A stretch of DNA of 64,000 nt from Carassius auratus (Eukaryota; Chordata; Actinopteri; Cypriniformes; Cyprinidae). The translations under genes were made by a program, and so were the position numbers. A model generated the notes under the pieces. The model was not told the DNA's origin, searched no databases, and worked only from the letters and a program-made list of their open reading frames with translations. The DNA is taken from positions 5,108,269-5,172,268 of the forward strand of contig NC_039263.1 in NCBI RefSeq assembly GCF_003368295.1, read 5' to 3'. Shown here one piece after another: positions 49,261-61,737 of this stretch. Positions within the stretch are counted from its first letter, which is position 1, and each line of letters starts with the position of its first letter.

Positions 49261-52200
49261 GACGTCATTGGAGCAAGATGACAGTGGCTATACTGGGACA
49301 TGTTGGCTACACTTTCTAAGGAAGTGGAGACATGTCTTATTTACCCCATTATCCACATGATGCCCACGTAGTCCAGTTATATTCCAGTAGAAAATGAGCT
49401 CATCCTGAGAAAAGAGATACTAGTGATAAAATGCAAAGACCCCCCAAACAGTTAAGTTATGGGTGTGATAAACCCTCATGACTCAAAGTGTTATGCGACC
49501 ACACTGTGCCTCACAGGGGACACACTCCCATATCCAAGGACAACTGCACACCGCAAAATCTCCCCTAATTGCTGACATCTCTCCCAGCTGGCATAAAGTC
49601 TCTTAATTAATAATGAATACACCTACAATGCTCCAGCTAGTTTCCCTATTAATTAACTTAACTCCTGCAAGCAGCCACACAGCTTCTCTCCCATGTGCCG
49701 ATGCTTAAAAGAAAAGGGGCCTTTTTGGCGTGTGTGGGCTGAACACACATCAACGCTGGATGCAAAAGTAGCGCGCATTCAGCACAAAAGTGCAGCATTG
49801 TCAGAGCGGGGCGATAAATGGACGAGCACTGCACAAATGATCTCTATCCCGATGAGCAGAGAATGCCTTCTGATTTATGGGGAGAGAGCCGGTCGAACAG
49901 AAAATGCTTGAGGAGGCTGTTCCTTTCGCATCCTGTCTCGCTGCAGTCCTCTTTTACTAGAGGAACGTGCTTTGTATGTGCGTGTTTGCCGGTTATGCTT
50001 GGAAGGAGAATGAAGAGGCCTATTAGCAGGCACGTAAGCATAGAAAGCACACTTCATTGTTCTGCTGCAAACCACATGTTTTTGCAGCTATGACGAGACA
50101 GGCTGCAGGTGAAGACGCACATCCCCACGGGACCCTCTTCGAACCCCCGGTGATGGATGGGCAAGACTAGTCCTTGGGAGTCAGGAGGGATCTGTCAAGG
50201 ACAGGATACGGCCCTGTGATTGTCTCAGATAAATACACAGTGAAAGACATGTCATTTATCGCAGGGCCTGAGATGGATGCGACTGGCTCAGTGGCCAGGA
50301 AACATGTTTGAAAACCCATTTCATTATTATACCTCAAAAGAGCCATCGGGAACCATTGACCTTCCGGATTATGTTAGAACAACTGACTCGCTGTCGAACA
50401 CTCAGAATGCTAAATGCTCATTTGCCCTTCTTTTAAGATTATCACTACTTTGTATTTATGTCCAATGGTGTATAATTAATAAATAATATGCTATGTGTAA
50501 GTTAATACAGTAATGCATTTTAGATGCAATATTGCCAATATCAACTGTAAAATAATTCTGTTGAAAACAATGAAAGTAATTCCAAAAAATTCACAGCAAA
50601 ACTCGAAGTCGAAGATCATCACACAGTGCTGTTTCTAATCATCATTCAATGAGCCGTGCATTAAGACCGTCACTTGTTATTTCTGAATGAATAAGCCATT
50701 TTGAATAAATGAATCAGACTAGACAGAACACGTTTTAGTTTTGTATTCAAAGTAACATTTCACATTTTTGTGTTCAGTATAGTTGATATTATAAAACATT
50801 AATCTCAGAACATGAAACATTTTGAGATTTCAAGATTTCAACGTTTAAAGATCTTTAAAGTCTTTAAAGTATAAGGTACAATGAAAGTCTTGTTTTGTTA
50901 TCTCCTCAAGAAAAAGAGTGGGCAGAAGGGGAACAGACAATGAATTCTAAAGTCAAAAAAAATAATATAAAGTCTATGGAATAAATATTATTCCATATTA
51001 TTATTATTACTATTACTATTATTCTAATTGCATTTATTGAAGAAATTTTAGAATTTTTACATAAAAGTTTTGGAATTGTTTTTAAATGTTTACCCTGGCT
51101 TCACTGAATTCTGCAAAGTGCCCTCTTTTTTGTGTTTTAGAAATGGCCACCCTGTTCAACATGGACTCTTTTCAAAATGTACCTCGTTTCCCTGACTATG
51201 CAGACACAAATGTAAATGTCGATTTACCTGCAAATTGTAACACTTTTTAAGTGTCCTGAATTTATGGGATTATAAATGTATGAAGGATATTTTTTGGTCA
51301 CCATTAGCTTAGTTCTTTAACCATAACCTCAAAACCATCCTGTCAATGAACAGTCCCTACTACTATAATGACTGCATTATTACACAGCTTATTTCTTTGT
51401 ATATGCTGTGTTTTGTTTGAAATAAATCGGAAAAAGCTAAGTATAGTCCTGAAAGTCTTCTGCAGGTTGACGCAGTTCGGCTAGGTGTTTCTTCTTCTTG
51501 CTGATGTGTGTTTCTGCAAATGTGCAGAGCCATATGGCTGCTTGCTGACTTTCGTAAAACTTGCAGAACTGTACACATTTATCTCTTTGTTCTGGGCTCT
51601 GAGTCTGTAGAGCGCTTTCATTCATCAAAGTCTGTCAGTATCACAAAGTTGTTTTGTTTGCAACAGATACACAAATTACCTCTCCAAATGTCCATTAATG
51701 CTGAAGTACTATTAAGTAAAGAAAATAATTGAAACTGTACGGAAAAAAAGCCAAAATATATAAAGTGATGACCTTTTTTTTTTTTTTTTAAATCAATACA
51801 TGTAACACTTTCTACAAATTGAGTACAAAACAGGGACTTCAAAAAATTTGGTTTAAGCTCAAATAATTTTAAGCTTTTTTTATTTCTGTCTTATTTATTT
51901 TTTTATTTTTTTTGCGTTCTTACAAAAATAATGAAAACTCATGTTTTGTGTGATTTTGTTCTACCAATAGACTCTAAATGAAATGTCTGTTATCAGCCTG
52001 CTGTATAGTTAGTGTTCTTTTTTAGTGTAGGTGATTCCTATGACTACTTTAGCATAATAAATACGCTGTTAGTTGTGACTCACCACATCCAGAGACTTTT
52101 AAATGTCAACAATGTGTTAATAGCTATAAATGTCAGGTAGAGGAACACATAAGTGTTCTCCTTTCACCCTGGCACATGCGAACGCTTCATGTTTTAAACA

Positions 52201-52390
52201 TGTGCCTGGAACGTCTCTTCCTATATGTGTCCAATCCTCAGTGTTCCATCTCTAATAATGTATGTTCCCCCTCTGACAAAAGGACACGGTGCCAACGTTA
52301 GGCCATTCATGAGAGGGAAAAATGAAGCAGATTAAATACAATGTATGAAAAGCACAGTGTCTCTCGTTGCAATGTAAGAGTGACAATGCC
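49261..52390. other. Intron 2 segment, largely repeat-free
   Basis: Bases 49370-50290 contain no recognisable repeat and are GC-richer than the intron average, with open frames on both strands (49693-50093) but no domain. The remainder is AT-rich with short homopolymers. Nothing else was recognised. Confidence 0.45.
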
Positions 52391-52395
52391 GCCTT

Positions 52396-52425
52396 GTTGC
52401 TATGGAACCCCTCTGTTGCTAAGCA
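52396..52425. promoter_or_regulatory. Two adjacent X-box-like motifs in intron 2
   Basis: GTTGCTATGGAAC (52396-52408) and GTTGCTAAGCAAT (52414-52426) are each near-matches to the RFX X-box, separated by five bases. Each deviates in one half-site. Function is inferred. Confidence 0.3.
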
Positions 52426-52622
52426 ATGAGTTGATGATTAGAATATTGAATCGGGTGGAAGAGTGGTATTTTCTTCGCCACTCTATTTCTCCATGTATGG
52501 TGCTGTGCGTGACTGCGTTGATGAACGGCATGAAGGCCTGTGCTTACTCTAATTCACATGCAATTGCAAACATTTATGTATAAAATGCTTAGAAATGTAT
52601 TAATATAGTATTTATAGGAAAA

Positions 52623-52624
<2 letters not shown>

Positions 52625-52709
<85 letters not shown>

Positions 52710-53050
52710 CTATATATATATATATATATATGTATACACACACACTCGTTTGTTTTTTGTGAAAAGTGGGGACATCCCATAATGGTTTTTATTCTGTACA
52801 AACTGTATATTCTATGGCCCTACACCAACCCTACACCTAACCCTAACCCTCAGGAAACTTTGTGCATTTTTACTTTCTCAAAAAACTCATTCTGTATGAT
52901 TTATAAGTGTTTTGAAAAATGGGGACATGGGTTATGTCCTCATAAGTCACCCTCTCCTTGTAATACCTGTGTCATACCCATGTCATTATACAGAGTTGTG
53001 TCCTGATATGTCACAAAAACAAGAGCACACATACACACACACACACACAC
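52625..53050 (+). repeat. Teleost repeat flanked by (TA)n and (CA)n
   Basis: (TA)n runs to about 52730. Then comes a body containing TGTGAAAAGTGGGGACATCC, GGACATGGGTTATGTCCTCA and GTCATTATACAGAGTTGTGT, and then (CA)n at 53031-53050. I recognise the body as a very common teleost non-autonomous repeat that travels with these microsatellites. Confidence 0.7.
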
Positions 53051-56000
53051 TTCAGTCCTAAAGCACTGGCATCTTTGCTTCACAGCAAATGCAGAAAGAT
53101 GTAATAGCCCTGCAATACCCTTTAGCTTCAGTAGAGGGTGCTGTAAGGCTCCTCAAATAGTCTTACCTATGGTAAGGGACTCCTGAACCATAGGTATGTG
53201 TTTGTTTAGCGCAAACGGAGACATATTTATATTATGCTCTGTTATGCCGTGAGAGCTCATCAACTTCTGAACTAATTGGGGCGATACATTCTTGGCAGTC
53301 CGCTGTTATGCCGAAGACTTGCGGCTATACATCACCCAGATCGACTGCTGTGAGCTTCCTTCACCCCCCACCAGTAAGCACTTTCAGCTCTCTCCTAAGG
53401 AAAGGGGTTCAACACAAACGCTAGACATTACCGTCATCATTACCTGCAGGAGAGATACATCGCTGTGTCAGTGAAAACCTGCTTAGGGAGAAAGCAGTGA
53501 CCCATGAGAATTCAGCCCGGGACGCAGCATCCTTGGCACTTGTGTTCCGTCAGAACTGCTATTTTGGCTGTTTCTACCCGTTTTTCTCTTTTTTTGCTGT
53601 GTCGGGGCCTGGCTCCATGTGATCTGGCCTTGGTTTAGCCAAACAAAGGCATTGGGGGAGAAAAGTAGTCTTTTGAATGGAGATAGCTTCTCTAGAGAAG
53701 CCACCTGCCTTACATTTGTCATTTAAATATGTATACAGATGATGGTGCCATCTGTTAGAGCAGTTGGAGAGGGACAAATTGGTGGAAATGCACTGAATTC
53801 CTGAGGCGGCGGAAAGAAAGAAAGGGGGATGTACAGGTGCCACAGAGCATTAACCAAATACATCCAATATTCAAAAGGAGCAATGCCATTTTATTTTGTG
53901 TTCTCTGTGTTTCTTTAGACAAAGCTTTGCATCATGCGGTTTCATTTAAATGGCATTATATGCTGTCGAAATGCATTCCTGATGAATGGCATTTTTTCTT
54001 TCTATTATCAAATCAGAGGAAATATTCCCAGATCAGTGCAACTTAACTCAGTCACACAGAATGTGTGGGATAATGTTTTTTTTTTTTTACTTTTACTCGT
54101 GAGAAGCTTCACCTACAGGACCTACATCATTCACACAAAAACAGAATTTGCCTTAGAAGTAGACCAGCCATTTTTAGGCAACTATGATGGCTAACATGCG
54201 CAGCACTTCCTTATGATCGGACTAGTAGGAGAGTAGGCCAAAATAGTCTTTATCTGTTACAGGGCAGCATTCTCCAATCTTCCTTTGTTTCATGGAAGCC
54301 CGGGTCCAAAATATGTAGCGGCAGGAGCGTGCGGAAGATTTCAGGCTTCACTGTTTATAACTAGCCAATGAATGTACTTTGACATCTCCTGGGAAAATTC
54401 TTGCTGGTTGCCTTCACAAAGCGCACAGGAAAATAGCTCCATTTTTTCCTTTGCTCCGCAAGCGCTGTTTCTCTCTCTTTCTCTCCCTTTTCTGATTTTA
54501 TGAGTTGTGGTGAGAGAGTAAAGGAACTGCGGGCATTTAAGAGTGAGGCGGGACGTCGTGCAAACATGTCAGCAGTCAAAAGATGGGGGGTGAAAAGTAC
54601 CACTGCACAAAGAAGATGGAGAGGATACACAGAGAGATGGAAGACTGCACTCTCAGTCAAGTGCTCAGTTAGTAAATATTTCAAAACTGCGGTCGAAAGA
54701 ACCATGCTTTTTTTTTTTCTTTCTTTCTACAGTGCGTCCGGATGACATCTTAGAGATATTTTTAAGACAGCACAGAAGATGGATGACAAACAAAGGACAT
54801 CTCAGAAAATATACTGTAAAAAAATAAATATGAAACACTTTAAGGATAAGTAAAATGTACAAAAAAAGTTTATATTTGCATATTTTTTTATAATATTGAA
54901 TAGGGGAACAAACAACTGATTTCCTTATGAATCTATCATATGTGAATATGTCAAGGAGATCATTGGGAGGTTCTTAACCTTTTTCTTCTAATTCATTGGT
55001 GAATGTTAGTCCAAATATATTATTGATTGATTGATTGAGTCATTCATTAATTTTATTTTATTTAATTTTTTTACTTTGTAGTCTTAAAAATTGAATCAAT
55101 TTATCTGTCTCTGGCATGATTTTTCCCCCCTTTAAATACTACAAAAAAAAAAAAAGAAAGAAATTTAAAAAAATATATGTATATATATAATGTATTTATT
55201 TATTTTTGCTGTATCAACCAGTGGTTTTGTTGACTGACGATGGCAAAATGATTCAGCAATAAAGAATAAGGCCCATTTAACATTCACATTGTACTGGTTG
55301 TAAATGTTTCCCAAGCTTTGACTAATCCCTCTCCATTAAGGCAAATGCCATATTTAGTAAAATAGTCAAGCAGAGTTTTTGAAGTAGATGTATTTATGTG
55401 CAAAGGTTTAATACTTAAAACCTCGGATTGCTGTTCTTACGTTTAAAAAACAATTCCCAATTTATATATGAACCTATCAAAGGAAGGCATTTTAGCACAT
55501 GTTTCCATTACAGATTTGTAATGTATGTATTACTTGTAAAAGTATTGTGAAATGACATCATTTCCATTATCCAATGTTATGCGAATAAAACAAAATCTTT
55601 TGCCACTCGCGATAAATCATGGCAACGGGTTTTGGAGGGATTTTGACAGATATTGGCTATATTTATTCAAAGGAGGCGTATGCCTGTATCTTTACAGAAG
55701 CAGCACAGATAGAAAAAACATTTCCATTGCAATTTAGCAAATTATACCTTTTCCGCATTGCCTGAAAAACCACCTCATGCAAGCATAAAAACTTTTTTTT
55801 TTTAACAATATTTGGGAGTTTTTGTAAAAATGAACGTTTAAAATAGGTGTATTTTCAATTGGCAAGCTCAATTTGCGTAATTTGAAGGGTAATGGAAAAA
55901 TGCCTACTATTTGAGATAAATGCTTTGGATAAATAATGAATGTCATGACTAAATCTGGCCCATTGTCATGCATTTTTTTTATTGTAGCTTTGTGGTCTAT

Positions 56001-56527
56001 GCTTTCTTCTATTTTTGTGGAGCCTTTTGGAACACAGGCGTTCTCACTTGCACCCACAAAAAAGGCAAACTCCGCCAATGTTTACAAGATTGTTTGTCTC
56101 ATAATAGTCTCAGTCTCAGACCGCACACCCACAGCTGTTCACTGACCGTCTGATGCATATAGCACACAGAACTGGAACGCTTTTTTCTTCTTTTTTGGCA
56201 AGCAATATTCTGATTAGTGAGCTTTATAAAACTTATAGAGTAAGAGCTCAGAATGAGGAATGTTTGGAAACATGTTCAGGGTCGATACAATGAGAACAGA
56301 AGGAAATAATCACTGGGAAGTTTACCACTTAAGTGTCTTTTGGAAGCACTTAGTATCAGATGAAATACAGTAGATATCCACAAGTTGATGTGTATTTGGC
56401 TTTCTTGTGTCTGTGAAAAGGTCTCGTTTTGTTACTCATTGTAGATACACTTCTTATGATGTTGCCACAATGCACCGATGTTGTCATTGCCTAATCTTGT
56501 CTCTCTCTTTGTTTTTCTTTTCTTCAG

Positions 56528-56595
56528 GTCCTCCAGTCATCGTGGGAATGAGTATAAATATTGCCAGTATTGACTCCATTTCAGAAGTCAACATG
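56528..56595 (+). CDS. gabrb4: GABA-A receptor beta-4 subunit, coding exon 3 (68 bp)
   Basis: Encodes residue 59 (completed) to 81: PPVIVGMSINIASIDSIS then EVNM. The acceptor is TTCTTTTCTTCAG|GT and the donor ATG|GTTAGT. It enters at phase 1 and leaves at phase 0. The 68-bp length is the conserved size of this exon throughout GABA-A receptor genes. It forms the first beta strands of the extracellular domain. The Ser-Ile-Ser in place of the Met-Val-Ser of beta-1, -2 and -3 supports a beta-4 type subunit. Confidence 0.98.
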
Positions 56596-57695
56596 GTTAG
56601 TAACATTAATTTGGCTTTATTCATTGTGATTACTGTTGTTGCTGATTGTTGTTAGACTGTTGTAAGATGAACCTCATGAATAGCTCTGTAAAATGTTGGC
56701 CTATATGTTGACATATCACAAAATATATCATTATTAATCATTGTGGCTGATGCACTTATAAAAAAAGTGTATTTGCAAGTCAACATATTATTTGATTTAA
56801 TGTGTTCAATTATTGTTCTACACTATAAGAAAAACAACTATGTCCAACTATGTCCTTACAAAAAATTGCAGGAAATATTCAGACATTTCCTTCAACTTTT
56901 AAACTATACAATGCAATGTGCAATTAAAAATTAAAACAATTAATACAGTATACTGGGACGTTTTTGTACAGACTTTCTTTGAGTATAAATTAGCCATTTA
57001 CTGAATAACATACAGTAGCTGTGTTTCTTTAGAAACATACAATATGTTAATAATCTGTCCTATTGAGTCTTCAAGGGGTTACGTATGAAAATGATCAGTA
57101 TGCTTATGTATAACTGCGGTCATGACCAATTATGTAGCATCAGTAGACCTTTTGGCTCGGGACCATCACCTCAAGTTAAACACCACCCTGGAGCCCTTAA
57201 AAAGCAGTTTACTTAAAGAGCAGTCGTCTAAATTTGTGCTGACAACTCTCTCTACATACTTACCATGGAGACCCCATGCAGACTTACTGCATTCATCATT
57301 TCTTCATGCAGAGTCAGGGACTTTGGTTTTATTAGCACCTCGGCTTCAATGACTGTGGCCTGAATCCATAAAGTACCCCAGAGAGGAAGTTCTGCACCTG
57401 GATCGGTTTTCCTCAGGTTACTGTCGGATAATAATGGGTTGACAGCAGGAAATGTGATCCTAGATTAGATTTCTTATTGGGAAATTTTCAAAGAACGGCA
57501 GAAAAATAAAGCTGCTTCCATATTAGTTTGATTGCTTGGTCCTAACTATTGACTTTTTCCCTGCAGATCTCTTTTTTAAACTGTATTTCGGTCTGAAGGA
57601 TGATACGATTTAATGCACCTTTAATTATTTTATTTTTTTATTGGTCTAATCAATAATCATGGTTTTCGATTCATTAAAACCTGATTTTATTAGTT

Positions 57696-57775
57696 GGGGG
57701 GGGGGGGGGGGGGGTTAAAGGGTAAGCATAAAAACACTTCAAATTAAATTAAATTAAATTAAATTAAATTAAATT
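57696..57775. repeat. G-run plus (AAATT)n pentamer repeat
   Basis: Nineteen consecutive G, 26 bp of ordinary sequence, then seven copies of AAATT. Confidence 0.97.
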
Positions 57776-59440
57776 AAAAAAACAAGACACCACACATTAT
57801 TATTTATTATTTTTATTATGAAACTTTGAGAAAAGAGTGGAGACAGCAGCAAAAAGGAAATTCTTTATATACAGTATATAAATTGTGACTGGAACCATGG
57901 AAAGATGTAAATTGCACATCATACAGAGCATTTTGCTTCTGTGATTTAGAAATGATTAGGAGGGAAATCGGAGGTCATGTCAACCTGTCAAGTGGGCTTG
58001 GGTGCGACCCTCTGTGTCAATTAGATGGCTGAACTTATGGCACTTGTGGGGACTTCAGTTCCCAGAGCCCCTAAAGCATGCCGTGTCCTCATCATCAGGC
58101 ATCGCAGGCAGCAGTCTTCACCTGACTAAAATAAACCCAGCCGAACAGATGTGTGAACAGAAGACACTGTGCTCAGAATGCATTAGCTCCTCATTTTAAG
58201 GAAACAAATTTCCCTTTTTATTTTTTTCCCTTCACAGAAAAAAATCATAACTAAACGCTTCTTTGAAAGAGGTACTTTGAAGATTATATATGGGGCAAGT
58301 TCATTTTTACAGCTCTGACATTTCTCGCTGTCCAGTTTTGCCTCAGAGAAAAAGGTTGATGAGGCAATCAAAATGGAGTAGAAAATTGGCTGCTGGTTAA
58401 ATATATGTGCGTTTAAGTGTTCCCGGGAAGTTCCTAGAAGTTGTAATTACACTGTGATGTGCGTTAGAGTGATTTCGGGCAGAATTAAACAGACATTTTA
58501 GGCAATATATACTGTATGTATTTCACTTCAGACAGGAAGTGTTTTTTTTTTTTTGTTTTTTTTTACGATGTTGTGACATTGCTGATTGGCCCAAACTATT
58601 CACTAGTGACTGGCCAGAGCATTGACACTAAAGGTTAACTGCAAAGAAATGTACATCCATAGTCCAATTGTATATACCTTAATTTGGAAGTTTGCAGCTC
58701 AATGAAAATCTCCACTGGTAATAGCATTCATGTGCACACATTTTACAAGTGCAGTAACTCTGACTCATGAACTGAACGTAGTGTTTCCTATAGTTTAAAA
58801 CCCCAAACTAGAAAATAGTTGATGCTCTTAATCTGACTAATTACTGTGAGTATCACTGCTGTAGAGTGAATTGTTGTAAACCAGTCATCAGGTTTAGACA
58901 GTGTTTATGCCGCAAGCCGTCTCCTTCATGTGATGCTTGCATTAAACTGCAGGTGTGTTAATTAGCTCTGGTCACAGCATTATCAAACTCCAAGTGAAAT
59001 TCAATTAAAATCTGATGACAGTGAGATTGTTCTAGATTAAACTTGAAATCGCTCCGGGACATTGAAGGGACAGCACACTAACTTCATAAAGGCTTTAAGA
59101 ATGTACAGACATAACGGTGTGGTTTATTAATGGTTCAATTACGATTATAAACATTTTGTGATTATTTGTCATGAATTATAAAATTACCACATACTGAGTC
59201 CTAGTTTGGGCTAAATTTACATTTTTCAAAATTCTGATTAATTTTGATTGTTAATTAATGTTTATCTCTAGAAAACGGTAGAAAGTTGTTGTTTATTTTA
59301 AACCAAAATATTTGTAAAAAAAACAAAAAAGTTTTAAAAAATTGCAAAGCTTATTAGAAATTAATGTAGTATTCTGCATATTTAATTTGGCCTTCTGAGG
59401 TTGACTATTAACATAAAAAAAAATTTATTATTAAAATAAT

Positions 59441-59443
<3 letters not shown>

Positions 59444-59515
<72 letters not shown>
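59444..59515. repeat. (TA)n microsatellite
   Basis: About 35 TA repeats after a short ATA run. Confidence 0.98.
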
Positions 59516-59516
<1 letters not shown>

Positions 59517-60642
59517 TAGTTTCAGGAACTATTTCGTAAGGTTTAACAAAGCTGTTAAAAGTTCCAGCTGCTGTAGAGTTTCCATCCAGTTCCATTCGGA
59601 AGATTTTATTTAAATTTTTTCGAAGTATTCACTCGTATGTCTGAAGTTGTTTTCCTTCACTTTCCCCCCTTCTCTTCAAGAACAAGTATGTCTCTTTGAT
59701 TTATCCATCATCAAGGTACTGCTGGAATTTCTTTGTACTGTGGTCTTTTGAAGATACTGTACAACAAGTTTCTTCAGGCGGATGTTTTGTTTGACTTTCC
59801 TTTCCCTGGACATTAAAAAAATGTAGAGAAAGATGCTGTGCTACATAAGAGAAGCAAAGAAAAACAGAAAAAAAGAAAAGAAAACTGTGAAAGTAAAGTG
59901 ACAGATATTTTCTTCCATTGTGTGCCATACATCTGAGTGTAATGGATCATAGACAAAGAAAAAAAAGTGCATTTAGAAAATAGATTGGGTGAAGTTAGCA
60001 TTTCATGCTAACTTTAAATGCATCTGTAATTTCTTAATTACCTGTATTGTCTTTGAAATTTGGATGTGCTGTCAAATGTACTGACAAGCAATTATAGTAA
60101 ACTAAGATTTAAAGGTTGTATTTGGTTATGATGTTTATTTATTTTTCACTCATCAATTACACAGAAAATATGAAATTGGCTGAAATCTACAGTTTGTAAA
60201 CAAGACCCTCACTGAGTGAATCAAGCACTTTACTGTACATCTTTGCTGACCATTTCCTTAAATCACGCAGCACAATTAAATGTAAGCTTATTACATTAGC
60301 CTAGTGTCTATACAGAATGTATTATCATTAAAATGCAGTTCACAGTTATCGTTGAAGCATCTCAGTGGATCTTAAGAGTGTCCTTAGCCAATCCATTTTG
60401 CCCTACATCCAAAAGTCACTGCTCAGACGGACCTAATCCCATCAAAACATTATATTTGGCTGCTTATGTATTCTCTATAATGAGTTTGTCCTCCAGCGCT
60501 TTCTTTCAAACCAGACAGAATGTTTTTCATTTGAAACATAACACTCGATAAAGTGGGATGATAATGGATTAAAAGGTGCATTATTCTATAAAATATATTT
60601 ACTAGATTGCATTGCAGTTGCAGTCAAATCAGTTGCATATCA

Positions 60643-61435
60643 AGGGCCCTATAATACACCCGGCACAATGCAACGCATGGCAAGTGTGTTTGCTAGTTTC
60701 AGTCCGGCTGCATTCGCACTTTCCTGTCCAGCGCCACGTCGTTTAATTAGCAAATGCATTTGCGAAAATTTTTGCGCGAATGGGCGTGTTGGTCTAAAAA
60801 AGAGGTGTGTTCAGGTGCATTGCTGGTGCAATGCTATTTTAAGGAGCAGAAAATAGACTGCGCCATAGACCAACTCAAACCTGGTCTAAAGTCTGGCGCA
60901 ATGTTTTTTCTTTGTTATTTATAGATCGTACACGCTGCTTTTTAAACACAGGGATTCACAGCTGCACACAAACATGCCTAATATTAAAAATTTAAGGATT
61001 GCAGTGCATAAGATTGTTTTGTAGACTAATTAAATTATACATAAATGCCTACATGTCATAATGGATAGTCATCACATGTATCAGAATTAGTCTATCTATT
61101 TGCTCGCACACGAGCAGCTCCGTTTCATCTCAGAGACGTGTTCTGTCTTTGCGCTTGCCAAATTCCAGTGTGTAAATAGCAAATCCTTCACGGCACGAGT
61201 GTAACTGGCTCTTAAAGGGAATGGAAGATGAGAGTCTGATTGGTTTATTGCACATTACGGCCAAAAAACACCCATTACTCATTAAGAGAATAGGGACAAC
61301 CCGTTTAGACCATGCGCCCAGGCGGGCCAACCGTTTATCCGTCGTTAAAATAGCAGAAGTGGATTTGGACACTCCCTGAGTGCACCTGCGCCGTGCGCTT
61401 TACACTTTGCATTTAGATTGTTAAAATAGGGCCCC
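60643..61435 (+). mobile_element. MITE with AGGGCCCTAT terminus, copy 2 (long)
   Basis: The left end is AGGGCCCTATAATACACCCG; the right end is GATTGTTAAAATAGGGCCC. The termini are inverted repeats of AGGGCCCTAT. The interior contains CATAGACCAACTCAAACCTG, GATTGGTTTATTGCACATTA and TGGATTTGGACACTCCCTGA, wording typical of a high-copy teleost non-autonomous DNA transposon. About 793 bp. It shares the outer segments with the inverted copy at 8155-8556. No clear target duplication was found. Confidence 0.82.
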
Positions 61436-61516
61436 TAGTGTTACTTTTGCCACCTGAAGTTATGTGCCATAAAGTACAAAATAAAGACTTGCATCACATT
61501 TCAATGCTCTTTGCAG

Positions 61517-61737
61517 GACTATACCATCACCATGTATTTCCAACAAAGCTGGAGGGACAAACGGTTGGCCTATGCTGAGATGGCTTTGAACCTCACCTTG
61601 GACAACCGTGTGGCTGATCAGTTGTGGCTCCCAGATACCTACTTCCTGAATGACAAGAAGTCTTTCCTGCATGGTGTGACGGTGAAGAACCGAATGATTC
61701 GGCTCCATCCAGATGGCACTGTTCTTTACGGACTGAG
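61517..61737 (+). CDS. gabrb4: GABA-A receptor beta-4 subunit, coding exon 4 (221 bp)
   Basis: Encodes residues 82-154 plus two bases. The acceptor is TTTGCAG|GAC and the donor AG|GTAAAT, leaving at phase 2. The 221-bp length is the family standard. It begins DYTITMYFQQSWRDKRLAY. Tyr88 and Gln90 correspond to loop D of the beta subunit (Tyr62 and Gln64 in mature numbering). NLT at 106-108 is the conserved glycosylation sequon. WLPDTYFLND holds the loop A tyrosine (Tyr123, mature Tyr97) of the GABA site. The exon ends HPDGTVLYGLR. Ile in DYTIT, Leu in WLPD and Leu in SFLHG separate it from beta-1, -2 and -3 (DYTLT, WVPD, SFVHG) and fit beta-4. The protein continues outside the window, so this is a partial gene. 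Confidence 0.99.

Larger units (their letters stand above)
56596..61516 (+). other. gabrb4: gabrb4 intron 3
   Basis: 4.9-kb intron. It contains a 19-base G run at 57696-57714 followed by seven AAATT-type pentamers at 57741-57775, (TA)n at 59444-59515, and the large MITE at 60643-61435. No coding sequence was recognised inside. Confidence 0.88.
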
